Assembly: GCA_023489425.1 (NCBI GenBank)
Contig: JAMDCG010000096.1
Span: forward strand, 1 to 12,809
Length of the DNA stretch: 12,809 bases
Source: Thermoplasmatota archaeon
Lineage (GTDB): Archaea; Thermoplasmatota; Thermoplasmata; Thermoplasmatales; Thermoplasmataceae
Reading direction: 5' to 3'
Part shown: piece by piece, positions 7,114 to 12,809 of the stretch
Layout of the letters: the number at the start of each line of letters is the position of its first letter
Position numbering within the stretch: the stretch's first letter is position 1
Notes under the pieces: generated by a model
Database searches by the model: none
Told to the model about the DNA's origin: nothing
Seen by the model: only the letters and a program-made list of their open reading frames with translations
Translations under genes and position numbers: made by a program

Positions 7114-8436
7114 ATGATTGACATAAAAAGGCTAAGAGAGGATCCTGAACAATACATCAAATCTCTCAAGGGAAGAGGGGGGGATCAGGGTCTTATTGAA
7201 AGATTTTTTTCACTGGATCAAAAATGGAGAGATAACGTTAAAAAAATTAATGAACTGAGAAAACAGAGAAATTCCCTCAGCATGGATGTATCCAGAAAAG
7301 TTAAAAATGGTGAGGAAACAGAATCAATAAAGGACGATGTAAGGAAATTAAACGAGGAACTGAAGTTACTGGAAAGTGAGCAATCTGAAATCGAGAAAGA
7401 AAGAGATATAACAGTATCCAGAATCCCAAATCTACTGGATGAATCTGTACCCATATGTTTTGGAGATGAAAACAGCAAATTTATAAAATTTTCAGGAAAT
7501 GCTAAAGTGAGGAGGGACAGTTTAGATGAATTTAACAAATTTACTGAAAATTCTGGAAAATATGAAATTATAGAAAATACATACAGCCATATTGATCTTT
7601 CTGAGCGAATGAATCTTGTGGATCTTGAAAGAGCAGGTAAAATATCCGGTGCAAGATTTTACATTTCCAGAAATCAACTGGTGAAACTGGAGCTTGCACT
7701 GGTTAACTATGCTATAGATTTCATTGGCCAGCGAGGCTTCTCAATAGTGGAACCACCACCTATGATCAATGGAAATTCCATATGGAAGGCTACTGATGAA
7801 GGGACGTTTAATGAAGCCGTTTATAAGATAGAAGGGGAGGACCTGTATCTTATTTCCACCTCTGAGCATCCCATAGCTGCAATGCTAATGAACGAGATTC
7901 TTGATCAAAATGAACTGCCTTTAAAGGTGTCAGGTTTCTCTCCATGCTTCAGAAAGGAAGCAGGAGCACATGGAAAGGATACAAAAGGCATATTTAGGGT
8001 CCATTATTTCAAGAAAGTCGAACAGTTCATATTCTGCAAGCCTGAGGATTCCTGGGACTACCTTGAGGAATTGCTAAAGAACACTGAGGATTTATTGCAG
8101 AGCCTTGAAATTCCTTTCAGGGTAATAAACGTCTGTTCTGGTGAACTTGGAAGTCTTGCAGCAAAGAAGTATGATATAGAAGGATGGTTCCCTCATCAGG
8201 GTAAATTCAGAGAACTTGCTTCAATCTCAAATGACACAGATTACCAGGCAAGATCTCTCAATATTAGATACAGGACGCCTGATGGCAATCAGTTTGTACA
8301 CACTCTCAATGGAACGGCAATCGCCACTACAAGAATCATGGTGGCCATAATGGAGAACTTTTCAACGGAAAACAGAATAGAAATTCCAAAAGCGCTGATA
8401 CCCTATACCGGATTTGATCATATATCAGTAGAGTGA
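7114..8436 (+). CDS. serS: seryl-tRNA synthetase
   Basis: A class II aminoacyl-tRNA synthetase that charges tRNA-Ser. The 440 residues fit the common bacterial/eukaryal-type SerS, not the rare methanogen form. Residues about 25-105 form the long N-terminal coiled-coil arm that grips the tRNA variable arm; it is rich in Glu, Lys and Leu heptads. The catalytic domain has motif 1 (VEPPPM, 212-217), the serine-binding TSE (249-251), motif 2 (FRKEAGAHGKDTKGIFRVHYF, about 279-299, then KKVEQF) and motif 3 (LNGTAIATTRIMVAIMEN, 398-415). Motif 3 reads ATTR where many homologues have AxGR; the conserved arginine is kept. Translation starts at the ATG 26 bases after the TATA centre. The 3' end faces the next gene with only four bases between stops. 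Confidence 0.96.
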   Translation: MIDIKRLREDPEQYIKSLKGRGGDQGLIERFFSLDQKWRDNVKKINELRKQRNSLSMDVSRKVKNGEETESIKDDVRKLNEELKLLESEQSEIEKERDITVSRIPNLLDESVPICFGDENSKFIKFSGNAKVRRDSLDEFNKFTENSGKYEIIENTYSHIDLSERMNLVDLERAGKISGARFYISRNQLVKLELALVNYAIDFIGQRGFSIVEPPPMINGNSIWKATDEGTFNEAVYKIEGEDLYLISTSEHPIAAMLMNEILDQNELPLKVSGFSPCFRKEAGAHGKDTKGIFRVHYFKKVEQFIFCKPEDSWDYLEELLKNTEDLLQSLEIPFRVINVCSGELGSLAAKKYDIEGWFPHQGKFRELASISNDTDYQARSLNIRYRTPDGNQFVHTLNGTAIATTRIMVAIMENFSTENRIEIPKALIPYTGFDHISVE

Positions 8437-8440
8437 GTGA

Positions 8441-9001
8441 TCAGGCAACTTTAACTATCTTTGATGTTTCTTCCTCATTCTTTATTTTTTTAAGATATTG
8501 CTTCACGGATTTTGAATTGCTGAAGATGATGATTTCTTTTTCATATGCATTGACTACCAGCAGTTTTATTATTTTAACCCTATCTGTTTTTGGAAAATGT
8601 CTGATAAATTTTAGCAATTCATAAAAATCATGATCAAATTTTTCTTCACAACCTTCTGTAATGTCTTTCCTGGTATTGTGTCTGTTATGAATGTTCCTCT
8701 TAATAACCCTCAATGTACACAATATCCATGGTATATCCAGGAATATAACTGTCTGTGCATACTTCATTCTCATGACCAGATTTTGTGAATAATTTCCATC
8801 CATTATCCATTCATTAGTTTTCAGTATTTTTATCAATTTATCTTTAAATTCTTCCTCTGGTATTGGATTCCATCCACTCTTCCAGAATATTTTATCAAGG
8901 TGGTATATTGGAATGCATCTTATTTCTGATAATTCTCTTGAAAATGTTGATTTTCCTGAACCTGGCGATCCAATTACCAGTATCCTGCGATTGGCATTCA
9001 T
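8441..9001 (-). CDS. FlaR-type P-loop nucleotide kinase ("topology modulation protein" family)
   Basis: A 186-residue P-loop protein resembling the adenylate kinase-like FlaR family, named from a bacterial gene; its substrate is not established. Seen: RILVIGSPGSGKSTFSREL (Walker A, 6-24), IPIYHLDKIFWKSGWNPIPEEEF (about 30-52, the family's HLDxxFWxxGW signature), WIMDGNY (65-71), and VIFLDIPW (85-92) followed by basic residues of the lid. The C-terminal third is helical and lysine-rich. It converges on serS with a 4-base gap, so the mRNA ends must overlap. Upstream is a weak TATA-like sequence at about 9021-9033. The family is much commoner in bacteria, so transfer is possible but unproven. 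The reaction cannot be assigned beyond phosphotransfer. Confidence 0.82.
   Translation of the reverse strand: MNANRRILVIGSPGSGKSTFSRELSEIRCIPIYHLDKIFWKSGWNPIPEEEFKDKLIKILKTNEWIMDGNYSQNLVMRMKYAQTVIFLDIPWILCTLRVIKRNIHNRHNTRKDITEGCEEKFDHDFYELLKFIRHFPKTDRVKIIKLLVVNAYEKEIIIFSNSKSVKQYLKKIKNEEETSKIVKVA
8481..8491 (+). terminator. T-run likely ending the serS transcript
   Basis: TTTATTTTTTT lies 45 bases past the serS stop, on the serS strand, inside the antisense of the opposing gene. It is the first long T-run after serS, so the two convergent transcripts would share at least this much complementary sequence. Confidence 0.4.
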
Positions 9002-9020
9002 TATGACGGAAGAGAAACAT

Positions 9021-9033
9021 AGAAGATTAAAAA
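9021..9033 (-). promoter_or_regulatory. weak TATA-like element for the FlaR-type gene
   Basis: Read on the - strand this is GTTTTTAATCTTC, centred about 26 bases before the ATG at 9001. It is a poor match, and the T-run could equally be the terminator of the oxidoreductase gene that lies upstream. Confidence 0.28.
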
Positions 9034-9070
9034 CATTGTCGCTGTTACCCTAAGATTATCTCCATGCAAT

Positions 9071-9100
9071 CTATTTCCTCTTAAAAGTGTTAAATAGAGG
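9071..9100. repeat. weak inverted repeat in the gap between the two - strand genes
   Basis: CTATTT (9071-9076) pairs with AAATAG (9092-9097). An alternative pairing is CCTCT (9077-9081) with AGAGG (9096-9100). The arms are short and mutually exclusive, and sit 12-40 bases past the oxidoreductase stop. This may be a 3'-end structure or chance in AT-rich sequence. Confidence 0.25.
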
Positions 9101-9111
9101 CTGTTGATTTT

Positions 9112-10566
9112 TTATTTTACTCTATCTGCGTAGGCAAGTTTTGCAGCCATAGGGGAGAATTTTTTCCATCTGTCAAGGAGTGGCAGGTATTCTTCATTTA
9201 CCTTGTCCATAAGATTAAGATAGTCCAAAATTCCGAGTGTTGCGATGTCTCCATCTCTAACTGCGCTGATCAGATCGTGGGTCATGTTGGTGGAATCTCC
9301 TCCTGAGAATACACCTTCTATGCTTGTCATTCCCCTCTGATCCACAATTATTCCTCCATGAGGGGTTAAGCGTAGCTGCCTTGCATATTCCTCACCCAGA
9401 AATGAGAAGTCTGTTTCCTGGCCTGTTGCCTCAATCACAAAGTCCACATCCATCGTGAATGTCTTTTCCTTCTGTGGTACAGGTTTGGCTCTACCACCTG
9501 TATCCTGAACCATCTGGTTTTTCCAGTATTTGACCTGAACTATTCTATCCCCTTCCTTCACGTATTCAAAAGGGGTCACTTCCCACATATAATTTACACT
9601 TTCACCAAGAGATTCTTCCATTTCTTCATCTGCATTCATTGAAGGGTAACCAGGACGATCTACCTCTCTCCTTCTGTACATTATATTTATCTCATTGGCC
9701 CCCAGTCTAAGTGATGATCTTGCTGCATCGTTCGCTGTAAATCCACCACCTATCACAATTACCTTATTGCCCACCGGTAACTTTTCACCCAGCGCTGTTC
9801 TTCTAAGAAACTCTGTTGCATGCATTAGATTATTTGCATCGCTACCTGGTGTACCGGTCATTCTTGGTTTATGTGTACCTACCCCAAGAAATACTGCATC
9901 ATAACTATTCAGGATCTCCTTGAATGTGATATCCGTTCCAACCTTTGTATTTAATTTAACCTCAACTCCATTTGAGGTTATATAACCAGTTTCCTTTTCA
10001 ATAACTTCAAATGGGAGTCTATAACGTGGAATTCCAACTCTCATGAACCCACCCATAACGGGCAGTGACTCGAAGACAGTTACCCTTACTCCTTGAATTG
10101 ATAAATAGTATGCAGCGCTTAATCCTGCTGGACCTGCACCTATGACTGCAACCCTCTTATTTATGAATGACCTCTTCTTTACATTTAATATTTTTCCATA
10201 ATCATCAAATTGGTCTGCCGCGTATCTCTTTAAATGCCTTATAGCAAGTGGTCCACCGGTGTCATACATCACGCATATATCCTCGCAATTATGCGTACAA
10301 ACCCTCCCTATTATTGCAGGGAATGGTAGATTCTCAAAAACAATTCTTACAGTCTGGGCGGGATCACCCACAGCTGTACTGTTTATATATGCACCTATAT
10401 CAAGACTAGCGGGACATGCCTGTGTACATATGTTGCAGCCAATACATCTTGATGCTTCAGCTGTTGCCTCTTCCGTCGTATACTCTTTCATTGGCTCTAT
10501 AGTAAAGCTTTTGCTTCTCTCTTTTGGATCCTCCTCTTGAATCTTGACACGATCAAACTTAAGCAT
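9112..10566 (-). CDS. GltD-family NAD(P)H-dependent FAD / Fe-S oxidoreductase
   Basis: A cytoplasmic flavoprotein related to the glutamate synthase small subunit. The 484 residues contain an N-terminal Fe-S domain with CIGCNICTQACP (Cys41, 44, 47, 51) and GRVCTHNCEDIC (Cys90, 94, 98). An FAD-binding Rossmann motif GAGPAGLSAAYYL follows at 143-155. The MGGFMRVGIPRYRLP segment (171-185) is typical of the family. The NAD(P)H motif GGGFTANDAARSS lies at 273-285, followed by YRRR (297-300), which often marks NADPH preference. The second FAD contact GVFSGGDSTN is at 418-427. No glutamate synthase large subunit, NfnA or dihydropyrimidine dehydrogenase partner is encoded nearby, so the electron acceptor is unknown. 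The start at 10566 has a TATA-like box at the leaderless distance. Family certain, reaction uncertain. Confidence 0.92.
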   Translation of the reverse strand: MLKFDRVKIQEEDPKERSKSFTIEPMKEYTTEEATAEASRCIGCNICTQACPASLDIGAYINSTAVGDPAQTVRIVFENLPFPAIIGRVCTHNCEDICVMYDTGGPLAIRHLKRYAADQFDDYGKILNVKKRSFINKRVAVIGAGPAGLSAAYYLSIQGVRVTVFESLPVMGGFMRVGIPRYRLPFEVIEKETGYITSNGVEVKLNTKVGTDITFKEILNSYDAVFLGVGTHKPRMTGTPGSDANNLMHATEFLRRTALGEKLPVGNKVIVIGGGFTANDAARSSLRLGANEINIMYRRREVDRPGYPSMNADEEMEESLGESVNYMWEVTPFEYVKEGDRIVQVKYWKNQMVQDTGGRAKPVPQKEKTFTMDVDFVIEATGQETDFSFLGEEYARQLRLTPHGGIIVDQRGMTSIEGVFSGGDSTNMTHDLISAVRDGDIATLGILDYLNLMDKVNEEYLPLLDRWKKFSPMAAKLAYADRVK

Positions 10567-10587
10567 AAAGCATCAACTGGCTATTTC

Positions 10588-10600
10588 AATAAAATTAATA
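10588..10600 (-). promoter_or_regulatory. TATA box for the GltD-family gene
   Basis: On the - strand this reads TATTAATTTTATT, centred about 28 bases before the ATG at 10566. It lies in the 57-base gap after the DUF1634 gene, so the oxidoreductase can be transcribed separately. Confidence 0.45.
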
Positions 10601-10623
10601 ATGTTTTTCTTTAATTTTTAGCC

Positions 10624-11037
10624 TCAAAGATGGACAAAGCTTGGAATTATGAAGATTGCAGTAAACAGATTGAATAGGACTAGAAAGGTAAGTACTACGT
10701 AAAGTTTGTTTTTCTGGTAGATATAGTCAACTAGGGAGGTAAATAAAACACTTACTGGAGTGAAAATCAGAACCCATAAGCCAAGAGAGATGAAACCCAG
10801 TGGATCTAATGTAATAATTCCCTCAGGGATTTTCGTCGGAGAAAATATTATTGATGAGTAACTTTTAGCAACACTGTAATTACTGTAATTGGCCAGAGTG
10901 CTCAGGGAGTAACCATCAGCACCATTCTTTATGAATAGAAGTACTACTCCAACTATTATACTGCCCATACTAAGATAGACTGCTACCTTTAGTATAACGC
11001 TTACAATTTCAATTAGCTTTTGTGATATTTCCTCCAC
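10624..11037 (-). CDS. DUF1634 membrane protein
   Basis: A 137-residue protein with three hydrophobic helices (about 12-36, 80-103 and 112-134) matching the architecture of DUF1634. That family is repeatedly found next to TauE/SafE transporters and has no known biochemical role. The loop between helices 1 and 2 (about 40-77) contains LDPLGFISLGLWVLIFTPV at its end, the most family-like stretch. The start is GTG at 11037, inside the TauE gene (29-base overlap), with a strong ribosome site at 11044-11052. This arrangement means it is translated with TauE and is probably a partner or accessory subunit. The role as partner is inferred from coupling, not from a motif. Confidence 0.85.
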   Translation of the reverse strand: MEEISQKLIEIVSVILKVAVYLSMGSIIVGVVLLFIKNGADGYSLSTLANYSNYSVAKSYSSIIFSPTKIPEGIITLDPLGFISLGLWVLIFTPVSVLFTSLVDYIYQKNKLYVVLTFLVLFNLFTAIFIIPSFVHL

Positions 11038-12004
11038 TTGATTTCACCCCCCTGTTTGTATATAAGAATAGTAGAATTATCAAAATTACTGATGCACCTA
11101 TGGCAATTGAAAATGAATATAAGCTTGAAAGATGATATATTTTTCCTTCTCTCAACCCCTTGAAAAGCATGTCTATACCAAGGAAAGAGAGAATTGCAAA
11201 GAATATCCATCTTATTTCTTTGTTGGATATCCTCATAAGTACGTGGGACCCGACTCTGGATCCAACAACTACTCCTATTGCAGTGGCCGCTGCCAGAAAG
11301 AAACTTATATAACCAGCGTACCAGTAAATACTGCTTCCTGTTGCAGCTGTTATCCCTATCATAAAGTTACTTGTTGTTGTGGTCACCTTCATTGGGAGAT
11401 TCATTGCCCAGTCCATTCCAAGAACTTTTAGTGCACCGCTTCCTATGCCAAGTAACCCAGATAAAAGGCCAGCAAAGAACATTATTATTTCTCCCAGCCA
11501 CCATCTCACACCGGTATATGTTACAGTCCTTTTGGCTCTATCATCGTGGTATTTTCCAGTTAATTGAAATGCCCTGCTTGTAAAATCAGGCATTTTTGCC
11601 TCTGGAAATTCATACTTTCCTCTCTGTATAGTTGGAATGAGGGAAGTTAGAAGGACTATTCCAAATAGTAAGTATAAAACCCACTCCAAATCTTCTCGAG
11701 TAACTAAAATGAAGGTTAATGCACCCACCACAGCACCTAGAGTTGTTGCAACTTCCAGACCCACGCCAATTTTAATATTAGCAATTCCTTTTTTTGTGTA
11801 TGTACTGGCAGACCCAGCAGAAGTGGCTATTGTCGATATCAAGCTCGCACCTATGGCAAAATCAATTGGTACACCATAAAATAGAGTTAAAACCGGAACA
11901 AGCACAGATCCACCTCCCAGACCAGTAAGGGAGCCTATCACACCTGCAATTATCCCCCCGAGTACTATAACTAAAAACTCATTTAAGGGAGTTCCGAATA
12001 ACAT
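11009..12004 (-). CDS. TauE/SafE family membrane transporter
   Basis: TauE/SafE (former DUF81) proteins are permeases linked to export or uptake of sulfite, sulfonates or other small organic anions. The 331 residues show two homologous halves, each opening with a glycine-rich signature: GVIGSLTGLGGGSVLVPVL (21-39) and GLLSGLLGIGSGALKVLGM (179-197). Eight or nine hydrophobic segments are visible, including an extra C-terminal helix at about 296-315. A hydrophilic linker (about 128-165) with many charged residues joins the halves and is longer than in minimal family members. The ATG at 12004 has a TATA box and no Shine-Dalgarno site. It is the first gene of a two-gene unit with DUF1634. The substrate cannot be read from the sequence. 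Confidence 0.92.
   Translation of the reverse strand: MLFGTPLNEFLVIVLGGIIAGVIGSLTGLGGGSVLVPVLTLFYGVPIDFAIGASLISTIATSAGSASTYTKKGIANIKIGVGLEVATTLGAVVGALTFILVTREDLEWVLYLLFGIVLLTSLIPTIQRGKYEFPEAKMPDFTSRAFQLTGKYHDDRAKRTVTYTGVRWWLGEIIMFFAGLLSGLLGIGSGALKVLGMDWAMNLPMKVTTTTSNFMIGITAATGSSIYWYAGYISFFLAAATAIGVVVGSRVGSHVLMRISNKEIRWIFFAILSFLGIDMLFKGLREGKIYHLSSLYSFSIAIGASVILIILLFLYTNRGVKSSGGNITKAN
11044..11052 (-). promoter_or_regulatory. strong Shine-Dalgarno site for the DUF1634 gene
   Basis: GGGGGGTGA on the - strand lies six bases before the GTG at 11037, within the TauE coding region. It supports this GTG as the start and translational coupling of the pair. Confidence 0.65.
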
Positions 12005-12020
12005 AGGGGGTTATTGTAGC

Positions 12021-12031
12021 TTTTTATAAAT
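12021..12031 (-). promoter_or_regulatory. TATA box for the TauE-DUF1634 unit
   Basis: On the - strand this reads ATTTATAAAAA, centred about 22 bases before the ATG at 12004. The transcript would have no leader or only a very short one. Confidence 0.55.
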
Positions 12032-12579
12032 GTGTTTTGGAAAACGTTATTTAGATAAGGATTTTATGACGTTCTGAGTTTTTAGAGTGATTTAGATGGA
12101 AAAGGCGCTAAGAGTGATGGTTGATGTGTGAGGAAATTGCTAAACTTTTTGGACAAAGCAAAGACTCTTAAATTGAGTGTCAAACATTCTTATGCAAAAG
12201 TCCTTCATTTATGGATTAAACAGAAAAGGCTATCGCTTAAACTTAATGATAACACTATTCCTTGATATTTGTACAGAACAATGTGTTGGAAGGCATTCCT
12301 ATTGCATTTGGGAGGAAATATGTCAAGACATAGTATGGTGTCTACAACTGTACAACTTTTTACAATGAAAAGAACAGAGTTTAATAATTATGAAACTGAG
12401 AAATATTTGAGCCATTTCTCACATATATTTAATAAAAAATCCATCGTAATTGTGAAAAAATGATTATGATCTCATTCAAAGAGAGATAAGATTTTTTATG
12501 GTTAATTAATTGAACCTATCTGCTTGAAATTCCATTTCTCTACCCTCTTCTGGAAAGTTTGAATTGGTACACTTTAAAT
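12032..12579. other. intergenic stretch without a convincing gene
   Basis: About 550 AT-rich bases between the TauE promoter and the partial gene at the right edge. Several short + strand frames overlap one another: 12128-12265 (GTG start, 45 codons, basic, including WIKQKRLSLKL), 12177-12368 (63 codons) and 12269-12463 (64 codons). A 15-codon piece at 12124-12168 reads MCEEIAKLFGQSKDS, which looks like the first helix of a helix-turn-helix. None has a ribosome site, a recognisable domain or a normal length. The scatter of peptide-like pieces over different frames could be the remains of a decayed gene, perhaps a transposase or regulator, but it could also be chance. No tRNA or clear terminal repeats are visible. 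Confidence 0.35.
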
Positions 12580-12809
12580 TTAGAATACCACAAGATAAGC
12601 CATAAAACCAATTATTATCACCTGAAAAAGCAATTGTATTCCACCATATATTGTCAACTTCTTCAGGAGATAAGATGATTTAGCAAATTTCACTTCCTCC
12701 CCAATTTCATTAGCGAGATTTCTTATCTTCAGTGACGTCGGTAAAATTAGAATGAAACTTATAATTAAAAGAATAATCCCTATTACAAATAAAGAAACAA
12801 TAAACTCAG
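12580..12809 (-). CDS. C-terminal end of a membrane protein (5' end outside the window)
   Basis: The - strand frame whose first full codon is at 12807 stays open for 75 codons to a TAA at 12580-12582, and its 5' end runs off the right edge. The peptide has a hydrophobic segment (FIVSLFVIGIILLIISFILIL, residues about 2-22), a charged amphipathic middle (about 27-50, with NEIGEEVKFAKSS), and a second hydrophobic segment (about 57-75, LLFQVIIIGFMAYLVVF). This helix-charged loop-helix pattern ending at the membrane is typical of a real membrane protein and not of a shadow frame. I do not recognise the family. It points toward the TauE gene but is separated from it by more than 550 bases. Confidence 0.6.
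   Translation of the reverse strand, partial: EFIVSLFVIGIILLIISFILILPTSLKIRNLANEIGEEVKFAKSSYLLKKLTIYGGIQLLFQVIIIGFMAYLVVF

Noticed and set aside
7218..7538. A 106-codon - strand frame rich in Ser, Leu and Phe
   Set aside because: It is the antisense of the SerS coiled-coil arm; the Ser/Phe/Leu bias is what Lys/Glu-rich codons give on the other strand.
8433..8624. A 63-codon + strand hydrophobic frame just after serS
   Set aside because: It is the antisense of the FlaR-type kinase C-terminus, which matches a family in its own frame.
9112..10566. Naming the oxidoreductase as glutamate synthase small subunit outright
   Set aside because: No large subunit is nearby, and many proteins share this fold (NfnB, DPD and PreT-like), so only the family is claimed.
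11132..11583. Several + strand frames of 60-100 codons opposite the TauE gene
   Set aside because: They are the antisense of a membrane protein with family signatures and show no domain, promoter or ribosome site.
1..12809. tRNA, rRNA, CRISPR array, toxin-antitoxin or phage defence cassette
   Set aside because: I looked for cloverleaf-type stems, regularly spaced repeats and defence-family motifs and saw none, though short structured RNAs could be missed by eye.

Overview
The window looks like a chromosomal segment of a Thermoplasmata archaeon, probably a Thermoplasmatales relative such as the Ferroplasma, Cuniculiplasma or Thermoplasma group. The evidence is the archaeal gene content (Hel308, Trm5, TiaS, Fap7, an archaetidylinositol phosphate synthase-like enzyme), the AT-rich composition, and the transcription style. 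Genes that begin a transcription unit have a TATA-like box about 22-28 bases before the start codon and no Shine-Dalgarno site, which suggests leaderless mRNAs. Genes inside operons overlap their neighbours and mostly carry a GGAGG-type site. The genus is an inference; no marker in the window fixes it.

Left block (1-5320, + strand): one compact operon of six genes with overlaps or zero spacing. It holds the C-terminal part of the Hel308 helicase (cut by the window edge), Trm5 (tRNA m1G37 methyltransferase), a cis-prenyl (UppS/dolichol-type) synthase, TiaS (agmatidine synthesis at C34 of tRNA-Ile2), Fap7 (adenylate kinase-like ribosome maturation factor) and a CDP-alcohol phosphatidyltransferase of the archaetidylinositol phosphate synthase type. 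The block combines repair, anticodon-loop modification, ribosome maturation and lipid synthesis. It ends at a T-rich run.

Middle block (5321-8436, + strand): four single genes, each with its own leaderless promoter. They encode an unrecognised three-helix membrane protein with a charged tail, a two-CBS-domain protein with a C-terminal zinc ribbon, a small ABM-fold (heme-monooxygenase-like) protein preceded by a perfect inverted repeat, and seryl-tRNA synthetase.

Right block (8437-12004, - strand): a FlaR-type P-loop kinase converging on serS with a 4-base gap, a GltD-family FAD/NADPH/Fe-S oxidoreductase without a large subunit nearby, and a translationally coupled TauE/SafE transporter plus DUF1634 pair.

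The last 800 bases hold the TauE promoter, a stretch of about 550 bases with only short unconvincing reading frames, and the 3' end of a membrane-protein gene entering from the right on the - strand. I see no tRNA, rRNA, CRISPR array, intact insertion sequence or obvious defence system. Most of the window is ordinary archaeal core genome. The points most worth a second look are the operon grouping, the inverted repeat before the ABM gene, the TauE-DUF1634-oxidoreductase neighbourhood, and the two poorly characterised proteins (5371-6045 and 6114-6644).
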